Shown: positions 1 through 5,762 of the stretch, in pieces | Layout: each line of letters starts with the position of its first letter | Numbering within the stretch: position 1 is the stretch's first letter | Source of the DNA: Spirochaetaceae bacterium | GTDB lineage: Bacteria; Spirochaetota; Spirochaetia; Treponematales; Breznakiellaceae | DNA length: 11,202 bases | Reading direction: 5' to 3' | Assembly: GCA_031288215.1 (NCBI GenBank) | Contig: JAITRV010000114.1 | Coordinates: 1 to 11,202, forward strand | The notes under the pieces: model-generated | The model's input: only the letters and a program-made list of their open reading frames with translations | The model's database searches: none | Told to the model about the DNA's origin: nothing | Program-made: the position numbers and the translations under genes

Positions 1-794
1 TGGGACGGTTTTCCAAACTGGAAGCCCTCTTCGTCCCCGCCTTCGAGCCGGCCCGTTTCGCCGGAAGCGGGCGCTGGCAGCCGGCGCAGTTCGCTTCCTT
101 AAGCCGGCTTCCGCCGCAAAACATCATCCGTCCCGATACCACGACCCTTGACTACGCCCAGGGGGGGCTGCGCTTCACCACCACCATAGGGGGCGCGGCG
201 GACCTGGGCGTCCAGTATTACTACGGGCGGCGTACCACGCCGTCGGTTACGGGGACCATGGCGGCGCCTCCCGCGGTTATCGTAACCTTCGCCTACGATC
301 CCTACCACCAGATCGGCCTTGATTACGCCCAGGTGGTCGCCGGTTTCAACCTCCGCGCCGAAGCCGCGGCGAACATCACCGAAGATACCGCCGGCGACGA
401 CGGCGCGGTGTACAACCCGTCCCTTGCCTGGTCCCTCGGCTTTGACCGGGACCTCGCGGGTATCACGGTGAACCTCCAGTGCAACGAAACGATCCGGCTG
501 CTGGACGGTGAGATCCGCGGCCCCCAGGACATCGAGGCCGGCAGCGACATAACCTCGACCAGGATAAGCGCGCAGATCTCGAAAAAATTCTTTCAGGATA
601 AACTTGAGCTGAAGGCCATCGCCCTGTGGGAAGTGGAGGCAGGGGCGTGCATCCTCATGCCCTTTGTCACCTGGACCAAAGACGATGTGGAGCTTGCGCT
701 TTCATCCGGCATATTCCTGGGCAGTGAGGAAGGGCTTTTCGGCCAGTTCCACGACAACAGTTTTATAAAACTGGGGATAACCTACACGTTTTAA
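1..794 (+). CDS. Outer-membrane beta-barrel protein, C-terminal part (5' truncated)
   Basis: The reading frame is open from base 3 to the TAA at 792-794, so the true start lies before the window; an internal ATG at 258 is very unlikely to be the start because the upstream frame has the same protein character. About 263 residues are visible. They show repeated short stretches of alternating polar and hydrophobic residues rich in Tyr, Phe, Gly and Thr, for example around GVQYYYGR and the strand pairs at 300-500 and 540-790. The chain ends in ITYTF, an aromatic C-terminal residue typical of barrels inserted by the BAM machinery. No transmembrane helix is visible. This fits a porin-like or transporter-like barrel in the outer membrane; substrate and family are not recognisable, and a DUF1302-like barrel is only a guess. 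It lies alone upstream of a terminator-like hairpin, so it is probably the last gene of its transcript. Confidence 0.7.
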   Translation, partial: GRFSKLEALFVPAFEPARFAGSGRWQPAQFASLSRLPPQNIIRPDTTTLDYAQGGLRFTTTIGGAADLGVQYYYGRRTTPSVTGTMAAPPAVIVTFAYDPYHQIGLDYAQVVAGFNLRAEAAANITEDTAGDDGAVYNPSLAWSLGFDRDLAGITVNLQCNETIRLLDGEIRGPQDIEAGSDITSTRISAQISKKFFQDKLELKAIALWEVEAGACILMPFVTWTKDDVELALSSGIFLGSEEGLFGQFHDNSFIKLGITYTF

Positions 795-813
795 CGGTAC
801 CTTTAAGAGGCAT

Positions 814-838
814 CAGGGCCCCGGTTTGTGGGGCCCTG
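814..838 (+). terminator. Terminator-like GC hairpin after the barrel gene
   Basis: A perfect 9-bp inverted repeat, CAGGGCCCC (814-822) and GGGGCCCTG (830-838), encloses a 7-base loop, 20 bases after the barrel stop codon. It is followed by only TT and then CCC, so the U-tract is poor. It could act as a weak intrinsic terminator or a 3' stabilising stem. Its position between the barrel gene and the prfB promoter supports a transcript boundary. Confidence 0.6.
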
Positions 839-898
839 TTCCCGGGCATTTCCGTCCCCGCGTCGATTTAAATTCGCTTCCCCTGCCCTTCCCCCCCT

Positions 899-927
899 TT
901 GACTTAACGCGCGTTTTTTCGTATGCT
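899..927 (+). promoter_or_regulatory. Sigma70-type promoter for prfB
   Basis: TTGACT (899-904) matches five of six -35 bases. It is followed after exactly 17 bases by TATGCT (922-927), a four-of-six -10 match. The predicted start of transcription is near 934, leaving a leader of about 23 bases with a strong AAGGAGGGG ribosome-binding site (946-954) before the ATG at 957. It is the best promoter in the window, and it stands after a terminator-like hairpin and before a gene run. A C7 run (891-897) lies just before the -35 box. Confidence 0.65.
906..915. other. 10-bp perfect palindrome in the promoter spacer
   Basis: AACGCGCGTT (906-915) is its own reverse complement and lies wholly between the -35 and -10 boxes of the prfB promoter. 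This is where a repressor would often bind. A 10-bp palindrome of CG-rich core can arise by chance in GC-rich DNA, so operator function is only a possibility. Confidence 0.3.
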
Positions 928-956
928 GAGGATACATACCCATAGAAGGAGGGGCT

Positions 957-2067
957 ATGCTGTTATCCGAATTAGGGGGGCCCATTACCGGACTCAGGGC
1001 CCGAATCTACGATACCTGGAGGCGTCTTTGAGGAGGCTTCCTTTGGAACGCGAATAAGCGCGCTGGAAAAGCGGGCAGGGGAGAGCGGTTTCTGGAACGA
1101 CGCCGCCCGGGCGGAAAAGGACATGGCGGAACTGAAGACCCTCAAGAGCCGCTACGAGCCCTGGAAGACCCTGGCGGCGGATATTGACGACCTGGCGGTG
1201 CTGTATGAACTGGCCGAGGAGGCCCATGACGAATCCCAGGCCCGGGAAATCGAAGCTTCCTTAAAGGAAATTTCCGCCCGCTACGAGGCGCGGAATATCT
1301 ATGAACTCATGCCCGGGGAAGTGGACGGGAACGGCTGTTTCCTCACCATCCATTCCGGCGCCGGGGGCACCGAGGCCTGCGACTGGTCGGGGATGCTCTA
1401 CCGGATGTACCTCCGCTGGGCGGAACGGAAGGGCTTTGGCATCGAGGAAGTGGACCGCCTGGAGGCCGAGGGGGGGATTAAGTCCGCCACCGCCCGGATC
1501 GACGGGGACTACGCCTACGGCTACCTCAAGGGCGAATCCGGGGTACACCGGCTGGTGCGGATTTCCCCCTTCGATGCCAATGCCCGGCGGCATACCTCCT
1601 TCGCGTCGGTCTATGTGTTCCCGGTGATCGACGACTCCATCGAGGTGGACATCCGCCCCGAGGATCTCCGGGTGGATACCTACCGTTCCGGGGGAGCCGG
1701 GGGGCAGCACGTCAACAAGACCGACAGCGCGGTGCGGTTTACCCACCTTCCCACGGGGATCGTGGTGGCCTGTCAGAACGAGCGGAGTCAGATTAAGAAC
1801 CGGGCCATAGCCATGAGCATGCTCAAGGCCCGGCTCTACGAGTATTACCGGCAGGAGAAGGAGAAGGAAAACGAAAAGTTTGCCCAGGAGAAAAAGGATA
1901 TATCCTGGGGAAATCAAATCCGGTCCTATGTTTTCCAGCCCTATACGATGGTCAAGGATTACCGAACCAAAGCGGAAGCCGGCAATATCCAGGCCGTCAT
2001 GGACGGAGACATCGATCTTTTTATAGAGGAGTATCTGCGTTTTGCCTGGAATCATTCCCGCGCCTAA
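957..2067 (+). CDS. prfB: Peptide chain release factor 2, made by +1 programmed frameshift
   Basis: RF2 reads UGA and UAA stop codons in the ribosomal A site and triggers peptide release. Translation starts at ATG 957, just after AAGGAGGGG. It runs 24 codons to an in-frame TGA at 1029-1031 and continues in the +1 frame from GAG at 1030 to the stop at 2065-2067. The joined product is 369 residues, close to the 365 of E. coli RF2. The stop-recognition tripeptide SPF, specific to RF2 rather than RF1, is at about 203-205. The catalytic GGQ is at about 248-250 inside a SGGAGGQHVNKTDSAVR context. Both positions lie within two residues of those in E. coli RF2. The N-terminal helical domain shows LEKRAGESGFWND just after the shift. 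The ATG at 1123 opens a long uninterrupted frame but would lack this conserved N-terminus. The gene's 3' end overlaps the next gene by 26 bases. Expression is probably autoregulated: scarce RF2 slows termination at codon 25 and favours the shift. Confidence 0.96.
1017..1031 (+). promoter_or_regulatory. prfB: Programmed +1 frameshift site of prfB
   Basis: The sequence TGGAGG CGT CTT TGA holds an SD-like GGAGG (1018-1022), three bases, the slippery CTT Leu codon (1026-1028) and an in-frame TGA (1029-1031). Spacing is identical to the E. coli site AGGGGG TAT CTT TGA. Slippage of tRNA-Leu from CTT to TTT resumes reading at GAG 1030. The base after TGA is G, whereas the E. coli site has C. A second SD-like AGGAGG (1031-1036) follows at once. 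Confidence 0.93.
2025..2044 (+). promoter_or_regulatory. Ribosome-binding site and TTG start inside prfB
   Basis: AGAGGAG (2025-2031) lies 10 bases before TTG 2042-2044, within the last codons of prfB. In the frame of the downstream gene no ATG or GTG lies between here and the hydrophobic core of the signal peptide, so TTG 2042 is the only usual start that keeps a complete signal sequence. The overlap suggests translational coupling to prfB. Confidence 0.6.
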
Positions 2068-3556
2068 ACCCGCGAAAAACAAGGGGGCGCTGCTCTTTCC
2101 CCGGGGAAGGGGCCTCCCGGTATCCCTGGCGTTGTTCCTCGCGGTCCTGACCGGGGCCTTTGCCGGGGGAAAAACCCAAGAGGAACAGGAGGAGCCGCGC
2201 AATCCCGAATGGGTGGTGGCGGTCAGCGCCTTCGACGTTTCCGCCCTGCCCCCCTACCGCCAGAGCCTGGGGCCCCTGGCGGCGAGGAGCCTGGTGGATT
2301 CCTTTAACCGGGTGGATCGCCGGATTCGGCCGTCCGCGGAGTACGCCTACTATGAGGATTCCGCCCGGTCGGGGCTCCGTTCCGAAGCGGGCAAGAAACT
2401 GCTGGCAAAGCGGGATCAGCGGGATCAGCTCATCTTCCAGGGGGAAGCGGAATGGCGTTACCGTACCGCCCTGGCCGCTCTTGAAGAGGAAATAAAAAAG
2501 CTGGAAGAGGAATTCAAGGTTACGGAGGAGAAAGACCTCAAGGTGGTCGTGGAACCGGTGTTTACCGTTACGGCGGATAACAAGAACGGTATCTTCCTTC
2601 CGCCCCCGGCGGAGGGGGAGGAATATCAGTTCTGCGTAAACCAGAAGGCCGACGCCTTCCTCACGGGGGCCCTTTCTGAGTATTACGGCAGGATCTACAT
2701 GAGCATCAGGCTGTATACGGCCTATTCCCGGTCCTTCCAATACGAGGACCGCACGATCTTTTCCTTGGAAGACATTACCCTGGGGACGGAAGATCTGGCG
2801 GGCCGTCTCTGCGCGGTGGTGGCGGGGACCGCCCCGGCGGCCCTGGCGGTCACGGCGGAACCCGAGGATGCCTTCATCCTGGTCGGGAATACCCTGGCGG
2901 GCCGGGGCTCGACCGGGACGGTGGAACATTCCCCGGGAACCGTGCAGGTGGAGATTTTTGCGGAAAACCATGAAACGGTTTCCCTGCCGGTGGAACTCCC
3001 GGCCGGGGAACTGACGGAGCTCCGGATCAGCCTTCCCCCGACAGCCCGGACCTCCATTGAGGTGGAGGTTCCGAATGTCCCGGGAAGTTCCGTATACCAG
3101 GGTTCCCTCTTTGTCGGCACCGCTCCCCTTACCATCACCGCGCCCCGCGCTCAATACGGCTATGTCAAAATCGAAACCCCCGATGAAAAGACCGAATCCC
3201 TCGTCTTCAACAGCGGGGGGGGAACTCCGCCGCATCTGGTGTTCCGAAATCCCAGGACGCCCCGTCCCTCGGAAGATAAACCCCTGGAAACCGCCCGGCG
3301 GGGATATTACGGAAGCTGGGGACGGCTCTGGATAGCCGGTTCCTTAACGCTGCTCATTTCGGGGATATATACGGGGTATGAAGTTGCCTTTAACGCCGGT
3401 AACCAGTCCCCGGCGATATACACCCAGGGGAATACGATGGGGTATATCCGTCTGGGCGCCATGGTAGCGACCGGTCTCGTGGCGGCGGATTGGATCTTCC
3501 GGTTTATCCGGTATGTGTATACCGCCAATAAAGACTCCGTCCCCCGGGCCAAATAG
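2042..3556 (+). CDS. Exported PEGA-domain protein with two C-terminal membrane segments, function unknown
   Basis: A 504-residue protein starting at TTG. Residues 1-24 are a long basic n-region (KPAKNK, RGRG). A hydrophobic core at about 25-41 follows, ending AFA before GG, so it looks like a Sec signal peptide with cleavage near 41; there is no lipobox cysteine. Residues about 55-265 form an unrecognised domain with a charged coiled-coil stretch at about 140-167 (LEEEIKKLEEEF); its opening (WVVAVSAFDVSA) resembles the first strand of TolB/CsgG-like domains, but this is weak. Two beta-rich PEGA-type repeats follow: about 268-331, with EPEDAFILVGN then SPGTVQVEIFAENHE, and about 337-391. Two hydrophobic helices lie at about 429-449 and 468-490, with a basic tail. 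PEGA domains are thought to act outside the membrane, often in surface-layer or wall contact. The protein is probably periplasmic and anchored in the inner membrane by its C-terminus. A G8 run (3215-3222) separates the PEGA part from the anchors. I cannot name the family. Confidence 0.8.
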   Translation: MPGIIPAPKPAKNKGALLFPRGRGLPVSLALFLAVLTGAFAGGKTQEEQEEPRNPEWVVAVSAFDVSALPPYRQSLGPLAARSLVDSFNRVDRRIRPSAEYAYYEDSARSGLRSEAGKKLLAKRDQRDQLIFQGEAEWRYRTALAALEEEIKKLEEEFKVTEEKDLKVVVEPVFTVTADNKNGIFLPPPAEGEEYQFCVNQKADAFLTGALSEYYGRIYMSIRLYTAYSRSFQYEDRTIFSLEDITLGTEDLAGRLCAVVAGTAPAALAVTAEPEDAFILVGNTLAGRGSTGTVEHSPGTVQVEIFAENHETVSLPVELPAGELTELRISLPPTARTSIEVEVPNVPGSSVYQGSLFVGTAPLTITAPRAQYGYVKIETPDEKTESLVFNSGGGTPPHLVFRNPRTPRPSEDKPLETARRGYYGSWGRLWIAGSLTLLISGIYTGYEVAFNAGNQSPAIYTQGNTMGYIRLGAMVATGLVAADWIFRFIRYVYTANKDSVPRAK

Positions 3557-3571
3557 CCGCGGGGCGGCTTT
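3555..3571 (+). terminator. Short stem-loop right after the PEGA gene
   Basis: AGCCGC (3555-3560) pairs perfectly with GCGGCT (3564-3569) around a GGG loop, overlapping the TAG stop (3554-3556) and followed by TTCC. The stem is 6 bp and the U-run is minimal, so it is a weak or leaky terminator at best. It may instead protect the 3' end or reduce read-through into ftsY. Confidence 0.3.
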
Positions 3572-3596
3572 CCGTGCGGGCGGTGCGGGGTTCCCT

Positions 3597-3610
3597 ACCG
3601 GGGTTCCGGT
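3597..3610 (+). other. Small hairpin just upstream of the ftsY ribosome-binding site
   Basis: ACCGG (3597-3601) pairs with CCGGT (3606-3610) around GGTT. The stem ends two bases before AAAGGA (3613-3618), the ftsY ribosome-binding site, so it leaves the site exposed rather than hiding it. No convincing -10/-35 pair is visible in this 69-base gap. Confidence 0.25.
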
Positions 3611-3625
3611 TCAAAGGATGGTAAT

Positions 3626-4603
3626 ATGGATGGAAAGGGCTTTGCCGGCAGGCTCCGGGATTTTTTCGGCTTTCATAAACCGCTTAACGAGGAATGGTAC
3701 GAGGACCTGGCGGATCTCCTGGTGGAAGGGGATTTCGGCGCCGCCGGGGCCTTTAAGGCCGTGGATAAACTCCGGGACCGGTGTTCCCGGATGAAGATCG
3801 CCGACGCGGAGGGGTGCCGCCGGGTATTGGCGGAGATCCTGGAGGAGGAGCTTTTGCGGGTCCGGACATCGGGTCAGGAAGTCCTGGAGGCCCTTTTTGG
3901 GCCCGGCCCCGGCGGGGATCTTCTTGGGGGTCCGGGGGACCGTAACACCGGTGACCCCGCGGTACTCCTCCTTTTGGGGGTGAACGGGGTGGGAAAAACC
4001 ACCACCGCCGCCAAATTGGCCCACCGTTTCCTGTCCCTCAAGCGGGGGACGCCCCTGCTGGCCGCGGCGGATACCTTCCGGGCGGCGGCGATTGACCAGC
4101 TCAAGATCCACGGGGAACGGATCGGGGTCCGGGTCATTGCCCACCGCCATGGGGGGGACCCCGCGGCGGTGGTCTACGACGCGGTGGAGGCCGCCCAGGC
4201 CGGGGCCGCCGATATGATCATCGCCGACACCGCCGGCAGGATGCATACCAAGACCGCCCTGGTGGAGGAACTGAAAAAGATCGACCGGGTGGTGGAATCC
4301 AAGGCCGCGGGGGCCCGCTATCTGAAACTCCTGGTCCTGGACGCCACCACCGGCAGAAACGCCCTGGCCCAGGCGGAGATTTTTCACGGGGCCGTTACCC
4401 TGGACGCCGTGATCCTCACCAAGTACGACTCCGGCGCCAAGGGAGGGGTGGTGTACTCCCTGGCGGAGGAACTGGCCCTTCCGGTGATCTTCCTCTGTGA
4501 CGGTGAAGCCTACGGGGACATCCGCCTCTTTGATCCCCGCGGCTATACGAGGCAATTTATCGCCCCGGCGTCTGTTCCCGGGGCAGGGGAGGACGCCGAT
4601 TAA
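3626..4603 (+). CDS. ftsY: Signal recognition particle receptor FtsY
   Basis: FtsY is the SRP receptor GTPase. It pairs with Ffh at the inner membrane and hands ribosomes making membrane proteins to SecYEG. The 325-residue product has a helical N domain (about 1-90, with LADLLVEGDFG at 29-38) and an SRP-type G domain. Motifs visible are P-loop GVNGVGKT (118-125), DTFRAAA (149-155), DTAGR (201-205), LVLDATTGRNA (236-246), TKYD with SGAKGG (265-274) and the C-terminal GEAYGDIRLFDP (293-304). Start ATG 3626 has AAAGGA seven bases upstream. The protein is short: it lacks the long acidic A domain of E. coli FtsY, as many bacterial FtsY do. The N and G domains are joined by a Gly/Pro-rich stretch at 92-111. 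The G4 motif has Tyr where Leu is usual (TKLD). FtsY rather than Ffh, because there is no methionine-rich M domain. Its stop overlaps the next gene's apparent start. Confidence 0.96.
   Translation: MDGKGFAGRLRDFFGFHKPLNEEWYEDLADLLVEGDFGAAGAFKAVDKLRDRCSRMKIADAEGCRRVLAEILEEELLRVRTSGQEVLEALFGPGPGGDLLGGPGDRNTGDPAVLLLLGVNGVGKTTTAAKLAHRFLSLKRGTPLLAAADTFRAAAIDQLKIHGERIGVRVIAHRHGGDPAAVVYDAVEAAQAGAADMIIADTAGRMHTKTALVEELKKIDRVVESKAAGARYLKLLVLDATTGRNALAQAEIFHGAVTLDAVILTKYDSGAKGGVVYSLAEELALPVIFLCDGEAYGDIRLFDPRGYTRQFIAPASVPGAGEDAD
4588..4601 (+). promoter_or_regulatory. Ribosome-binding site pointing to an ATT start codon
   Basis: GGAGG (4588-4592, inside GGGGAGGA) lies six bases before ATT 4599-4601, which overlaps the ftsY TAA at 4601-4603. 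Reading from ATT gives Met-Lys-Arg-Gly-Arg-Trp followed by a hydrophobic run, an ideal signal peptide start. The only canonical starts in this frame (GTG 4497, GTG 4503, TTG 4530) lie deep in ftsY, lack a good ribosome-binding site at the right spacing, and would place 23 to 34 extra residues before the signal peptide. Confidence 0.55.
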
Positions 4604-5762
4604 ACGGGGAAGGTGGATAATCCCGCTGCTGCTTCTCGGCGCGGCGGGGCTTGGGTGGGGGGACGATTGGTATATCTCCAACGCCGCGGGAATGGCCCTG
4701 AAACCGGCCTTTTCCCGGCTGGCCCTTCGGGAACGGTATGCCCTTGCCGTGGCCGCCTCCCTTGCTCCCACGGAAGCCCCCCCCAAACTCCAGGAATACT
4801 ATACCAGCGGCTTCACGGTCGAACGGCGGACCCTCTACAAGAGCGGGGAGGAATACCGGCAGCAGTGGATCTTCCGGGACGGCCTGGGAAGATCCCGGGT
4901 CGTGGCGGTGCTCAAGAGCGCCCCGGAGGAGGAAACGCCGGCGGCTGAAGAGGCCCCGTCTGAAGAAGCGGCCCCCCCGGAAGCGGATGCCCCCCCGGAA
5001 GCGGAACCGAGGAACGAACCGTCGGGGTTTATCGAGGTTTACAATGAGGAGTATCTGATTTCCCTGGAACATCGTCTGAACGATGACGGCACCGACGAGA
5101 TCATCCGGTATCATTATAAGGACCGCTTCCTCATCCGGGCGGAATCCGGTATTCGCCGTCCCTCTGCCGCCGAAGCGGAGGAGCTGGAGGCCCTCTGGAC
5201 CGACAACTACCGGTATAGCCGCTTTTTTTCCCTCCGGAGCATCCACCGCCTGTACCACAGCGACGTTCCCGCCTCACAGGTCCGCTTTCCCCATACGACC
5301 ATGGACGCCGTGGCGGATCTGTCCTTCGTAAGCCCCGCCTTTCCCTATGCCCAGGATTCGTTCCAGGATGTGCTCATCCACCGGGGAGATCAGACCGTCT
5401 ACGCCACCGATGAACGGGGCCGGGTTCTGAGCGAAACCATGAGCGATGAAGCGGGGGAGACGGTGGGGGTCATCAAAAACAACTGGGTTGAAAACCGGGT
5501 TACCTCGATAGTCCGGACCTATGGGGATGACGAGTGGATCACCGAATACGAGTATGACGCGGAGGACAACCGGGTGGTAGAGCGGAACTACCATAACAAG
5601 GTCCTGGAACGCCTGGTCCGTGTCGAGGGGGATCAGGAGGTGGAAGAACTGTATATGAACGGCGTTCCCATTCTCAGGGCAATCTGGAAGGACGGCCGGA
5701 AGGTATCGGAGGAACGGCTCCGGGCTTCTCCCGGAAGCGCCCCTGCGGGGAGCGGGCCCTGA
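4599..5762 (+). CDS. Secreted protein of unknown function upstream of lolCDE
   Basis: From the proposed ATT start the product is 387 residues. It begins MKRGRW followed by a hydrophobic core (IIPLLLLGAAGLG) and WGDDW, a typical Sec signal peptide with cleavage near residue 21; there is no lipobox Cys. A Glu/Pro/Ala-rich linker at about residues 110-145 (bases 4924-5020) joins a short N-terminal part to a larger C-terminal part. That part is rich in Tyr, Asp and charged residues, and from about base 5390 onward it reads as successive short antiparallel strands (TVYATDERGRVLSE, ITEYEYDAEDNRVVERNY, EELYMNGVPI) resembling YD/RHS-like or MORN-like repeats. No catalytic motif is recognised. The stop TGA (5760-5762) overlaps the next ATG by one base, so it is translated in step with lolC. 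A role beside the Lol transporter or in the periplasm is inference from position only. Confidence 0.75.
   Translation: MKRGRWIIPLLLLGAAGLGWGDDWYISNAAGMALKPAFSRLALRERYALAVAASLAPTEAPPKLQEYYTSGFTVERRTLYKSGEEYRQQWIFRDGLGRSRVVAVLKSAPEEETPAAEEAPSEEAAPPEADAPPEAEPRNEPSGFIEVYNEEYLISLEHRLNDDGTDEIIRYHYKDRFLIRAESGIRRPSAAEAEELEALWTDNYRYSRFFSLRSIHRLYHSDVPASQVRFPHTTMDAVADLSFVSPAFPYAQDSFQDVLIHRGDQTVYATDERGRVLSETMSDEAGETVGVIKNNWVENRVTSIVRTYGDDEWITEYEYDAEDNRVVERNYHNKVLERLVRVEGDQEVEELYMNGVPILRAIWKDGRKVSEERLRASPGSAPAGSGP
4971..5005 (+). repeat. Short tandem repeat coding for the acidic linker
   Basis: GCCCCCCCGGAAGCGGA occurs twice (4971-4987 and 4989-5005), an 18-base period coding for the repeated PPEA units of the linker in the secreted protein. 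Each copy holds a C7 run. This period is in frame, so gain or loss of a copy would only change linker length. Confidence 0.8.

Noticed and set aside
863..877. AT-rich near-palindrome around ATTTAAAT upstream of the prfB promoter
   Set aside because: It stands out against GC-rich DNA but is short and more than 20 bases from the -35 box. It could be an UP-like element, but nothing further supports it.
957..1031. prfB as a pseudogene or assembly error because of the in-frame TGA
   Set aside because: The TGA sits in a canonical CTT TGA site with correctly spaced SD-like bases, and RF2 sequence resumes exactly in the +1 frame.
4497..4598. GTG 4497 as the start of the secreted protein upstream of lolC
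   Set aside because: It would overlap ftsY by 107 bases and put 34 unrelated residues ahead of a complete signal peptide, without a suitable ribosome-binding site.
3611..4786. Long minus-strand open frame across ftsY
   Set aside because: It is antisense to a clear FtsY, has a Gly/Pro/His/Arg-rich composition typical of GC-rich antisense frames, and shows no domain.
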